In this document: in pieces, positions 52,745 through 63,990 of the stretch
Layout of the letters: every line of letters begins with the position of its first letter
Numbering within the stretch: position 1 is the stretch's first letter
The notes under the pieces: generated by a model
Told to the model about the DNA's origin: nothing
The model's database searches: none
The model's input: the letters and a program-made list of their open reading frames with translations, nothing else
Source of the DNA: Schistosoma mansoni
Taxonomy: Eukaryota > Platyhelminthes > Trematoda > Strigeidida > Schistosomatidae
DNA: 64,000 nucleotides
Direction of reading: 5' to 3'
Assembly: GCF_000237925.1 (NCBI RefSeq)
Contig: NC_031495.1
Coordinates: 24,322,872 to 24,386,871, forward strand
Translations under genes and position numbers: made by a program

Positions 52745-53240
52745 ATGGGGGCTGTGATACTGCTCAGGTGCCGAAACAGGTGGTTTTCTTAGGGGGCCAC
52801 ACCCGAAGTCTTTGACGTAAAGGTCTAATGCATAAAGCAGCGCAGCAACGTAAAGAGATGCAGTCCCATGGTAGCCGGCGATCAATAGTAGGCTCGTACG
52901 CCATTAGCTTTCTGAGGATCCTGGAGCCCATGTGCACCAATGGTTTGGAATCAGGGTTTTCTCACTCCCCTAGGCGAATCCGCCAACTCGGTTAACGCGC
53001 CGGACATTCGCTCTTCGTCCTCTCAATTTCGTAAAGAACACACCCGCCACGAGAAGGCAGTGAGTAGGACTTCCCTGACAGTGGTTGTTTACGCGTGGCC
53101 ATGTAAGTGTATTTATAGAGGAAAAGCAGACTCTCCACCCTCCGCCGTACCAGGGCGTTTGGAAGCAAGTGCCATGTACCACCGTCAACCTCACCACAGT
53201 TTATCTAACTGGGTACACAAATATGTATGTGTTCGCTAAC
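52745..53240 (+). repeat. Dispersed LINE-associated repeat, copy 2
   Basis: Counterpart of 7316-7790. An open frame at 52940-53239 parallels that of the first copy (shared KAVSRTSL and YAWP). No domain is recognised. It lies just after the RTE pieces, in keeping with an RTE origin. Confidence 0.6.
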
Positions 53241-53557
53241 TAATTAGCGTACTCACATCCTGCAAGAGATTTAAATTTTTTAGAGCTTCAAATACTACTA
53301 ACATCTAAAGATATTTTCTAGTTTGGTGTTTAACCAACCCATTCACATTTTTTGTATATCTTTTCTTATTTTCGTACGAACCGACGCTGTTAGTAGTTCG
53401 ATATCGCGGTTATGTTTTTGTTTATTTGTTTTCGTCTACATTCTTTTGGGTATTCCAGCTGATAATTCTCAGTCCCTCTCCTTTATCCTCTGTTCGCATA
53501 ATTTAATGGGTGTGTAGATTACAGTTATTTTCTATCATACTTGTTATATACTTTCAG

Positions 53558-53776
53558 TACGTAGCGAATTTCAGCATATTATTAAAGCAGCCATTACAGA
53601 AGTGCTCAAACTTTTTGACTATCACCGTCAAGAATTAATGTAGGTAATATTTTCTGCCTGTTTTGTCAGTAAACTGCATTTATATGGTTCAAACAACACT
53701 ACACATGATTACTAATCGCCATTTTTACAGTGTGCAACTTCAGTGCCGTCGTTGTTACCAAAAAAGATTTGCTTAA
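53558..53776 (+). CDS. Possible last two exons of an unidentified gene
   Basis: After an acceptor-like CTTTCAG, 53558-53639 can encode RSEFQHIIKAAITEVLKLF and a few more residues. Splicing from GTAGGT (53640) to an acceptor TTTTTACAG (53730) continues in frame for about 15 residues, including LQCRRCYQKRF, to TAA at 53774-53776. Read straight through instead, the first exon ends at TAG 53641-53643. The composition looks coding, and the position just upstream of PSMD5 suits a neighbouring gene's end. No family was recognised and the upstream exons are not visible among the transposons. Confidence 0.3.
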
Positions 53777-54350
53777 TGGAAAGGAATCATGATAGATTTG
53801 ATATTCGTCTTCTACATATCCCAAATATGTCACAATCTATACCAAATTCTATTCAATAATCAATTATATAACGTTTCTTTAATATAAGCCTATGCACTAC
53901 CTTACTGACTGTTTATGTAAGTTAAACAATTTTTGGCCACTTGAATTGTACCTGTTCGGCTCAAGTAATATTACTCTAATCCGCATGAAGTATTCTGGAT
54001 CAATCATAAATTCTTGTGATTCATGCTGGTCTGATTAATAGTGACTTATGACCTAATTCAGTAGTATATCGGTACAAATTGCTACAATTTCCTTCATCAA
54101 ATTAAGGAAAAATAAACAACGAAGTAACTATCAATAATAGTAAATTGAAAGGAAGGAAGGAAAAATATAAAAACCAAGTTACAATAAAGTATGAGGTATG
54201 TATAATTGAGTTTTATTCATACGCATGTTGGTTTCTAATTTCGAGCATAGGGTGTATATTTTGAATCCTTTACTTTTCATTACGTTTGGCATAAAGAAAA
54301 ATCATTGTATACTATGTTTTTTCATTTCAGAGCAGACAGTCACTTGCATA
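53777..54350 (+). promoter_or_regulatory. Upstream region of PSMD5 with a 3' splice site before the start codon
   Basis: About 570 bases with no coding sign. TTTTTTCATTTCAG ends at 54330, 20 bases before the ATG. It is a strong acceptor. It could serve a 5' untranslated intron or spliced-leader trans-splicing, which is common in schistosomes. No promoter element could be assigned. Confidence 0.4.
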
Positions 54351-57300
54351 ATGACTATTCCTGATGAAGTATTTGATCTTGTCTCAAAGGTTTCGAATGG
54401 AAATGGAATTATGGAGGATTATGAACGCATTTGTTTGATTTTATCTAATCTGACAGCTACAGAACTGAGTTCTGTTTTTCAAAAATGTGATATTTTAAAA
54501 GCATTGATGTCAATTGATTTACATGACAAGTTTGTTTAGTCTACTATGCAATAATCGTTGTTTTGCTTTCAGACAGTCTGCTCAAATTGCAATTAAATTA
54601 GCTTCCATTGTATTCTCCCTCATACCTTTATTTGGTTTTGTTCAATCTCACCAAGAAGAATTGCTTTTAATACTTGAATCGACGAAACTCGATTTGATTG
54701 AATTCATTTTGAAAAGGGTAATCGCATCCTTATATTTCAGTCATGCATGAAGCTAAGAGCTGGTTTAGTTGAACCTAGTTGTTCAGTATACAATATACCG
54801 GAACGCATTTTAATGTCAATAGCTAGATTAGTTCTTCATGACAAACTTTCTTTATCTATGGAAGCCCAAAATTTCCTGATAACTTTGGGTAACATAAAAT
54901 GAAACATTCTAATCGTATTCTTTAGCTACGAAATGTCCACTTGGTTTAAAAAGCGTTTTAGGGCCCAATGTAGTCGGTACATTAAATCCTCTGTGTTCTA
55001 AATCTGAGCATTTAATAAGAGTTTCTGAAGTAAGTTGTCAAAAACACTTTATTTCGTGAATTAAGTTTGCTGTACAGCTAGTTTCCAAACAACCTGAAGT
55101 GTTCAAGGATGTTGAAAATTCTGGTTTGTTTCAACCTATTTTGGATGGTTTAAATTCAAGAGATCCTCTAGTCCGCTTGAACTGGTTAGAATTAGGGAAA
55201 TTGTTAACTATTTCAGAGACGGGCTATCACTTTCTGAATAAACAAGGTGTGTTCTCTAGATTATTGGACGATTTGTATTCTTCTGCTTCGGATCCATTAG
55301 TTGATTTGCTACTTCCAGGTAAGTTTGAATACATGGTTTATTTTAGAAGACCCAAGGACTTAGACAGTCTATATAATTTCCGTATAATCAACACACTTGT
55401 TAAAATGATTAATCGCTTCATCAGTGTTAAAATCAACGAATCTGCGACACAAAATCTTATCAGTTTACCTCTAGAGTTTTTGCAGGGGCGCAGAATTGTA
55501 ACTTCAAGTGGTGTTTGACAGGGTTATCCACCATCAGAATTTTTATTTCTTCATAAGCAATCCTTTGGGGATAACGCTTTATTCGTCTAACTTTCTACGG
55601 ATTCATCCCTAATCAGAAGATTCACTTATCGGCTTAGAACACGTAAATTGGATAGTCGTGTTTGGTAAGGTTACTGATAAACTGTAGCGTTTTAATTGTC
55701 CTGAGCAATAATCCAAACTTGTTCGGGATGCATTTCTCTTCCTCTTAGTTCAAAATATTGCTCCACGACTGGATTTTGTCATCCCCTAAATTGATCATGG
55801 GGTATAAAATTGCCATTTATTATTATTTTGGAAGTTTTATCACTTCTGGTGAGTTGGTATCTGACAAAATTTGGGCATAGATTCAGAAAGCTAGCTTGGC
55901 CTTCAGCAAGATATGCCACTTGTGGCTCAGGCGGAATATCTGTCTCCCAACAAGTGGGTGAGTGTGCTATGCAGCAATTTGATCTGCTTTTTTGTAACCG
56001 TGAGGTGCAGTCTTTAAAAAATATCATCCATGCAATGTGAACCATATTTAAACTTCTACACAATATAATCCTTGTTTTATATCAAACGTAAATCTTCTAT
56101 GCGAATCCCTATCACTGTCTTTTACAGAACCTGTACTATGTATTATCGTTTTTGGTCGCATGCAATTTGTGATTATTCGTTTTTTGAAACTAATAATCTA
56201 TCAATTTCACCTTTTTTTAAAGGATACATTGGATTTTTCGGTAGTCTTGCTAACCGAGACCCTGATCATTGGTTAGGGTCAAAAAGCGATGGAAAGTTTA
56301 AAAATATATTATCAGATGCGGTAGATTATAATGCTATCAATATTTCTATGGTGGCATTTGAATCTATTAGCTGTATAGCGACCACACCAACAGGTCGGAT
56401 TACCTTAGATAAGTTATTTGGTGAGTATGATTAAAGTTGTTTTGTCTCACTTCATTCTTCAACGTTAACTGTTTGTTTCAATGTACAGTAATACTTGTTT
56501 ACATGTCAGTTATAATAATAGTCGCTCTATTCAATACTGTATCTTTCGTTACCGTAAGTAAAGTTTTTAATAAATACCCCTTTGTAGCACATATTTAAAT
56601 TACAAACATTTTTAATAATTCGAAACAAATCCATTTGAAACATTTTCACTCTAATACATGAAGCGATAAATACAGGGTTAATGTTCCATTGAGAATACCA
56701 TCACCCACTGGGGTTCCTTTTCAACTTGAATACTGCTTTCCACTCCTATCCATCATCACATATAACTATTTCTATTATTAGACAATCGTAAGTAACATTC
56801 ATGATGACTGATTTCGCACCAATCGTCCAAGTATCTAAACTTGAGAAATCAATGGATCATCTGGTTATTTGTTTCTAGGTTAATCTAGTCAAAATGTTTG
56901 AGCTAGAAACGTCATTTTCTTCAAAACAATTACTCACTGTCATAGTTTTTGTCTGAGAAAAACTTAAAAACATTTTTACACCATATCGTACTTACCTGTG
57001 CTCGGTAGATAAGTTAAGTGATAATATGATTATCAGTATGTGAACTAGGAGTAAGACAATAACTTATCTACTTGTCAACACAGTACATGTACTATACTCA
57101 TTTGTTTATTTATCAAAACTTTAAGATTCGTTCAATTTTGATTTTAGCTAAAGGTGGCGCATTCGATAGTGTTTTGAACAAGCTTTTTGTATTTATTTCC
57201 AACTCACCAACTGAAATATGCACTAGAGCTGTCGAATGCTATAGTTTTCTTCTACGTCGACCTAATGAGATAGATTCAGAAGGCTTATTTGCCGATGCTA

Positions 57301-60300
57301 TACTTTCTCTTAACTGGGCAATTATTTCCTGTCAAAAAAGCATTGATAAAACAGATTCCAATTCAGTCGAAGATAAAGAATTATTGATTGCTCCACTACT
57401 GAAACGCCTTTATTCTCTTGCAACCCAACCATTTTTTGAGGTGCGTGTAGCAGTATTCAAGGCTATCGATGCGATTGTAACACAGGTAAGTTTTGCAGTT
57501 TATTGTTCACTTCATTTTTCTGTGTATTCATTTCTATGTATTGATTTAATTTGTTGTGATCATGTACGTGTTTTTTCATTTAGTCATGAACCACCAAAGT
57601 AGGCTAAGTGAAGTTGGAATCTGTTGCTTACTGCCTCAGCCACTATATCACTATTCCACACCAGTCACTTGCGTCGTTGAATGAAATACTGAACTTTTAA
57701 CCCTGAAGTTTAGAGTTTACGGAGAGTATGCCAGCCGACCACCTAATTCAGTCTATAACAAATACAAATGATAAAAACAGGATAGTAAATGTTCTTGTTG
57801 TAGCTATATTTCAGTACCCCTATATTCCGTATATCAATCGGCTGAATAACCGTCATTATTATCACCCCCAACGGTGTACAGTTTCCAGAAGCCAAAACGA
57901 AGTAATCAGAACAGATTATTCCAAACGCAGTTCAAATTAAACGATCAAGAAGCACACAGTAAGGTAATTTAGTAAAAATAGTTTAACAAGCAAATATGTA
58001 TGCGTATGTAAATGAGTCAACAAGTGTTTAAGCGGTTTAGACTAATACATAGGTTGTCACATTCAATCAATCATATATGGCAATTTATGCTAACATGATG
58101 ATATTTATGAAGATATAGTCGAATTATTTCAGACTAGAATAACTCTGCCAAATAGATCATTTCAAGGGCTTAGTCAATTTGGATTTATGCATTAGCTTGT
58201 GTGAGGGTAAGACTATTATAACAACATACCCCTGAGGACAAATCATGGTGTCCACGTCCGAAAAACAATAAATACAGTAAACAAGACAGGATACAAGTGG
58301 TATACAGAAATGATAATTTTAAATAGAGCGAAAACAAAGAACGTAACAGAATAATCTGAATCCTTTTTATTTCATGGTATCCCAATAGATGCCTACAACC
58401 TAAACACAATAGTATTAATCATTAAAAATCAGTCTACATTCTTGATATCACAATATTGGAAATATTCTTATGGATAAGGATTAATAAAACGGTAATAAAT
58501 ATGGAGGAATTATAAAAGTTATTCAAATGGTAAGATATTTATATCAAATGATATAAACCAAAACTTACTCATTCGAAAGAACACTGTCGTCATTTTGCTT
58601 TGCTCTGGTGACCATTTTTCGGAATTAATTTTAATTTGGTCTTTAGATAATTCAAATAACCCATCGTGTCAATGAGCAAAATTAACGAAGATTCAGCGAA
58701 GAGAAGAGCAAAAATGACAACAGTGTTCTTTCGAACAAGTACGTTTGGTTTACATCATTTGATATAAATATCCTACCATTTGAATAACTTTTATAATTCC
58801 TCCATATTTATTACCGTTTTATTAATCCTCATCCATAAGAACATTTCCAATATTGTGATATCAAGAATGTAGACTGATTTTTAATGATTAATACTATTGT
58901 GTTTAGGTTGTAGGCATCTGTTGGGATACCATGAAATAAAAAGGATTCAGATTATTCTGTTACGTTCTTTGTTTTCGCTCTATTTAAATTTAATGTATTT
59001 AAATGAAATAACGAAATTGACTACAGAATAGTGTGGATTCATTGTACCTCGTTGCTTTCTCTTCAACTAAATACAAGCTAATAAGGTTGATTACTTTAAA
59101 CTATTAAAATAATTTTAGATTTGAAAATGAATTATCCAACAGTAAGTAACAAGGTGCGTAAGATGTGGATGTTAATATGGTTAGGAATTAAGTTTTGACA
59201 GGCCTTTTCTAATGCTAAATGTAACAGTTGTAGAGTATTTCAAAATAATTTTCATAACGCAATAACGTATCTAAAAGGTTTATAAAGAATAAACTAAACT
59301 GAGAAAAGCCTGAACTCACTAGATTATCATTATAATAAATTGGATAAGATGAAAAAGAGAGGTCGAAATTCTTTGGCTATTTAGGCAGATGAAGATTATT
59401 CAGTTACTCTATTTGAGCACATAGGCTAGATTTAAGCCTTTTAGTTGCTATGGCTCCCGTAAATTTTAATTATTTAGAATTAGGGAGCTTGGTAGTTATT
59501 TCGAATGCTTTCATTGCATCCACTTCACATCCCGTCTTCATTAGATTTAGTACTATAGAACTGTGAAGAAAATGTTATCCTTGAAGCTAAAGGTTTTTTG
59601 GAGTATATTCAACTAAACGTGTGGATGCCCGTCTTTCTTCCTGTTTTTACAAGTACATGTGAATTGATATGATCAGTTAAAGGTGATACGCGCTAGCTAT
59701 TTGTCTATCTAAGTTTGTGTCATTGGACATCGCATTGCAGCAGAAATTTGTCCTTCAAAGCTATCTTTAGTCTTTGGTTTTAATCATGATCACGTGGCTC
59801 ACACTTACCATTCATGTATGGTCTAGCCAAACTACATGAATATTGTGTATCACCTGTCTCCATAATTAATTCTTTGTCATAAATTGACCCGATGGCTAGC
59901 TAACAAACTAGAACCAACCCATAAAATGTTGGCTGTATACAGTTTAAGGGATACGTTTTAGTTTGCAACAATTGAAAAATTAAATATATCAAATAAACTT
60001 ATGGTTTCATATGAAGTATGTTCATCGTTTGCCATTATCTCTTTTGAAAAAATTGATATTATCAGCCAACGCTTACAACACATATCTATACCGCAAATAC
60101 AACTTAGACAGCTACTATATCTATGCACAGAAAATGTCCACTTCCAATTTCATGGTAATTTATACCGTCAAGAAGACGGTCTGGCTATGGGAATCCTTTC
60201 AGCACCAGTCGTAGCTGTTATATTCATTTTAAATATATAAGAACCAAAATTAATGTCCTCTGTCAACGAGATTGGACTTTATGTAAAGTGCGTTGGTGAT

Positions 60301-60881
60301 ACTTTCGTGTTGTTCAACGGCATAAATCATGCAAGCCAAATACTTGAAACTTTGAACTAAGTCCATTCCAGCATCCAATTCACATTGGAACATAAGAGAA
60401 TAAATGTTCCATACCCTAGATCTAAGTATCTCTCGGAGAAATGACGGGACCTGTCAAAAATAAATATATCGAATAAAAAGCGTGGAGTGGGCAATACTTT
60501 CATGGCTTTTGTTCTTTAAGTTATAAATACGGATACAAACTTAAGTTACTCATCTTGCACTGCTTTGTACACCTATCACCTTTTTCTTTGTGTGAATAGC
60601 CCTGGGGAGTTCGACAAATAACACGACAACCCGGATTTTTCGAATATTTGCTTAATCGTCAAACGGAACTCGGACTTCCAGATAAAATACAACTTATGCA
60701 AGCCAAATTAGATATTATGAACAATATGCTGAAAACATACAAAGTATGGAGTTGTAGTGAATATAAATCATTCCAGAATTTGATTGACAGACAACAGTTA
60801 AAACTAATACAGCTTTATATAAAAGAAGGATTGTGGGGTGTTGTAAAATCTGAGGCTGCAGTGGCTCTTGAACCTGGTTAA
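54351..60881 (+). CDS. PSMD5: 26S proteasome non-ATPase regulatory subunit 5 (assembly chaperone S5b)
   Basis: Eight exons join in frame: 54351-54529, 54573-54717, 54741-54888, 54926-55029, 55078-55318, 56223-56420, 57148-57485 and 60600-60881 (stop TAA). They give 544 residues, against about 504 in the human protein. The C-terminal part is the most recognisable: PGFFEYLLNR follows a PWG segment, and the tail SEYKSFQNLI fits the family end. GYIGFFGSLA in exon 6 matches the helical-repeat core. PSMD5 is a cytosolic HEAT/ARM-type chaperone that binds the ATPase PSMC2 during assembly of the proteasome base. The first four introns are only 23-48 bases (the second just 23), while the last three run from 0.7 to 3.1 kb. 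All have GT-AG ends. The last intron holds a foldback element and a Penelope-like fossil. Confidence 0.9.
55470..55660 (+). mobile_element. RTE-like fragment in PSMD5 intron 5
   Basis: RRIVTSSGV, a stop, then QGYPPSEFLFLH corresponds to the SSGVRQGCPLSPFLFNF motif of the RTE copies. Only about 60 codons are recognisable. The remaining intron (to 56222) has no clear feature, though a minus-strand open stretch at 55779-56063 is of unknown origin. Confidence 0.55.
56421..57147. other. PSMD5 intron 6, nothing recognised
   Basis: AT-rich intron between exons 6 and 7 with no repeat or coding signal identified. Confidence 0.5.
58314..58990. repeat. Foldback element with about 285-base inverted arms in PSMD5 intron 7
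   Basis: The left arm (about 58314-58600) and right arm (about 58705-58990) are reverse complements at about 96-97% by eye, with around ten differences. They surround a central spacer of about 100 bases. The outer edges share an AAATTTAAATAGAGCG-like end. There is no coding capacity. It could be a miniature foldback transposon or a local inverted duplication. Any pre-mRNA of PSMD5 would contain a very long hairpin here. Confidence 0.88.
59690..60480 (+). mobile_element. Penelope-like reverse transcriptase fossil
   Basis: Broken frames read, in order, PFMYGLAKLHE near 59808, then FQFHGNLYRQEDGLAMG near 60145, then CVGDTFVLFNG near 60290. These correspond to the YGLPKxHK, YRQxDGVAMGSPLGP and YVDDTF motifs of Penelope-like elements. 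The catalytic YVDD is degraded to CVGD, and stops are frequent. It lies in the last intron of PSMD5, ending about 120 bases before the last exon. Confidence 0.72.
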
Positions 60882-61194
60882 TTAATTGATAATGCCGAGA
60901 ATGTAAACATCTTTTTCTTCTTTTTTGTTGGTTGGCTACTTAGTTGTTGTAATTTTTAACTTCTAGTGATATTATTCACACATCAATTCTTTAAAATAAG
61001 AAATTTTTACATAAAATGACTAGCTAGTAAACGCTTCTTCAGGGTATTCGTTGACTGTAGATCAAACAATTGCTAAGCGTATTAGTTCAATAGAAATCTT
61101 AAGACAAACTGGTATCAAAACCAATTTATGACACAAATCAATTGAACCTGTGCTGCACCCTAACCAGGGAGGGAGTCGTGTAAGACTAACAGAA

Positions 61195-62430
61195 ACCATT
61201 TATGTACAGCTTTCTTTCATACCACGACAGCATGTCATACAATGACCACCTTCGCTTTCTTCAACCGGTCCCAACGTCAGCAAATAATGCACGACGTGGA
61301 ATTCACTGGGACGACACTCGTAGGACATACCCAAGCCACCGAAGTCCATGTTTCAAAATGGTGACACTAATTAAATTATCGTCGTTGTGCCCCGAATGTA
61401 CGTTGCCGAATCTCTGCATTACTATCATGATGTTGTCACTGGATGTCAGCAATCATTCTAAGACAGCGATGATCAAACAAACACAGAGAGTCGTCTAATA
61501 TCCTCAACTCGGAAAGACCAGGTTTCACGAGCATAGAGCAAAACTGCTCTCATCGACGCGTTGTAGATCCGACCTTTTACAGCCAGACTAACATCACGAA
61601 GGTGCTAATGATTGCCCAGGTTGGCATAAGTCTATCTGCTCATTAGCAACAGTGAGTGTAGGATCAGGGTCCTGCTAGTCTTGTGAAAGTACTTTGCACT
61701 TCGAAGGTGCAACGGACATGTCATACCTGTAGACACTGATTGCATGACTTGGACACCATCGCACAGTAAGACAATATCATCCACATACTCAAGGTCAGGA
61801 ATTCTTTCTCCATGAAACAGATTCACACCACCATCACGCACATCCATCAGAGCTGTTCTCATAACGTCATCGATGACAAAGTTGAAGAGGAATGATGAAA
61901 TTAGGCAACCCTACCTAACCTCACTACTTGAATGAAACAGTGAAGAGAGGTGGTTTTATGCCCTCATTCTGTCTGAGTTGTTTCTGTATGGGGCTTTCAA
62001 GATATTAATAAGCTTCTCAGACGTACTTTCCTTCAATGCACAATCCCAGAGAACTGTCCTGATGTCAAGAAACGCTACGATTGTTGGCTTGTGATAAGTA
62101 TGACGGTGTTCTAACATTTGGCAAAGAGTGGAAATATAACCAATACATCATCGACTAGAAAGAAGACTAGCTTGCTCCTCGTAAGTTAATCTTTCTCGAG
62201 TTTTGGCCAATCTACGAAATATGACCGAAGCCAAATAGTTTAGACTCAATCGGAAGTAATCTTATCCCCCGATAAATGTTGTGCAAGTGAAATAAACCCT
62301 TTTTAATTATAGAGACAACTATCGACGCATTCCAGGATTCGGGAACACAACTTTCTAAACTTTTGCACACAGCTCAGACAGTCTCATGGTTAGGTCACCA
62401 CTATCCTTAAAATGGGCTGAAGGTAAGTCT
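61195..62430 (-). mobile_element. Decayed RTE-like LINE
   Basis: On the minus strand, from about 62430 down, pieces read ASLLSSR, HRHTYHKPTIVAFLD, SSFLFNFVIDDVMRTAL and LEYVDDIVLLCDG (61862-61780). Then come an APSKCKV block, RETWSFRVEDIRRLSVF near 61530, and a C-terminal CRGMKESC near 61210. Many stops and frameshifts are present, and an internal deletion is shared with 50733-50890. It belongs to a different RTE subfamily from 47916-49946. Confidence 0.78.
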
Positions 62431-63353
62431 GGTGAATAAAGTACAAAGTCGAACACGAACTGTAGTTAGGACGCGTATATTTCAAACATTAATTTGAGCA
62501 GGCTGACTAAACATGTAAATATGGTTGTTGAATAGACGCAGATAAGAGATAGTTCAAATACGAATCACCTGTGTATGTTAAATAGACAACGCACAGATTA
62601 CAGATAAGGGGGACAGACATGCACTCATACATGTATAATAACGTCCGTTAACAGTGAATAATTAACAAGAACGAACAACAAAGTTATATATAGTAGATCA
62701 CGAAATACGTAGTCAGCTTAGAATGACTAGTCTTTCCAAAAGTTAGGACAAATTCACAAAGGCGTTAATAAAGTTTCTAGACAAGTCACTAAATAATCGT
62801 CTCATTAATTAAATGGAAAACTCGCAGACAATGCATTTCTAGTTCCTTTATAGGCGAATTATTTTCATTGACATTATCTCTCCCGCTTGTGTCAAAAAGA
62901 TAGGATCACAAGGATTATTACTCCAACTAAAACGTCAGTCAGATACATGTTTAGTAGTTGTCCTACCTACAGTTGTCTGGACAAGTTCATGAAATTTACA
63001 AATGTATTCACACTTAATAGGTTTGTCTCTTAGGTTCCAATTTTTAAGTATAAAACTGAAGTACACACCTGACAAGCTTGATTAAGATTGACTCCACTTA
63101 TTGACATCCATTAGCGGTATATATATTATCAGAATCTAGACTCTACTTGAACAGTTGACCTAGATTTCACTCTAAAAAACGGTAGTCGATCGGCTGATAC
63201 CTTTACATAATGGTGATTCTACGAAATTTTTGCGAATTCACTTGTCTATTGTTGTATGTGTTTATGGTGATCATACACTGACAACTACAAATGAAAAATG
63301 AATCATATATTGGAAAAATATATATTTACAAGTTATTTCCAATCTGATAATAT
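62431..63353. other. Intergenic stretch between RTE fossil and lysine-rich gene
   Basis: No coding feature was recognised. It contains the 3' flank of the minus-strand gene ending at 63354, with an AT-rich run at 63300-63330. Confidence 0.45.
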
Positions 63354-63660
63354 TCAATCTTCAGCAACTTTTCTCTTTTTATTGTTATTTTTATTATCTG
63401 GTTGACGTTTTCGCTTGAGAACCCTCACTTTTTGACTGTTCTTTGGTGAAGGCACTGTTTTAATCGTTGGCTTAGATTTATTAGCATTATTCTTAAGAGA
63501 CTTCTTTTTCGCGTTGACTTCATTTCGTTTTGGTCCAGTTGTTTTATTCGTCGGTTCCTTTTTCATTAAGGCTTTTTCTTTACGCTTCTGTTGACGTTGT
63601 TTCTTGCGTTCCATTTTAAGACGCAATCTTTCTTGTCGACTTTCAGATTCATTAAACACG
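63354..63660 (-). CDS. Last exon of a gene with a lysine-rich nuclear-type tail
   Basis: On the minus strand an acceptor (TTTATTAAAG) precedes a 102-codon frame. It starts VFNESESRQERLRLKMERKK and continues very basic to KKRKVAED and a stop at 63354. The first 35 residues look helical and charged; the rest is low-complexity Lys/Asn. Clusters such as KRKRQ and KKRKV resemble nuclear or nucleolar localisation signals. Terminal tails of this kind occur in ribosome-biogenesis proteins, but no family is assigned. Upstream exons would lie beyond the window. The frame's clean end, with the splice site just before it, supports a real exon. Confidence 0.55.
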
Positions 63661-63764
63661 CTTTAATAAAGAGCCAGAAAAGAAAAATGATGGATGTCGC
63701 ATACATCGGGATTGAGAATAAAGCAAAAATAAGAACTGCGAAAAATGAAACTCAGCATTGTTGA

Positions 63765-63990
63765 TGTTACGTCCTCTGCTTAGTTACGGTAGAATACGAT
63801 ACACAACCAACGGCACTCGAACGTGTACAACACCAGATTAGAAGATAGAAGCAAGGGGTGGTTATTGGATAAGAATCAAAAATGCCTGACAAGCATGAGT
63901 ATTTATAGTTATTAGTATTGGCTATGACATTGTAATTCAGCCAATCCCCAAGAAGGCAAGTTATGCTGTCGTCCAATTGTAACATATCAC
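63765..63990 (-). mobile_element. LTR-like insertion with 5-base target duplication
   Basis: 226 bases flanked by GTTGA on both sides (63760-63764 and 63991-63995). The plus-strand left end is TGTTAC; the right end is TATCAC rather than a strict CA. On the minus strand a CTATAAATAC lies mid-element, as in an LTR promoter. A solo LTR, possibly with a mutated end, is the best guess; a short non-coding transposon is the alternative. It sits in or beside the lysine-rich gene. Confidence 0.5.

Noticed and set aside
55779-56063. 94-codon minus-strand frame in PSMD5 intron 5
   Set aside because: It is open but has no recognised domain, splice signals or copy elsewhere in the window; possibly transposon debris.
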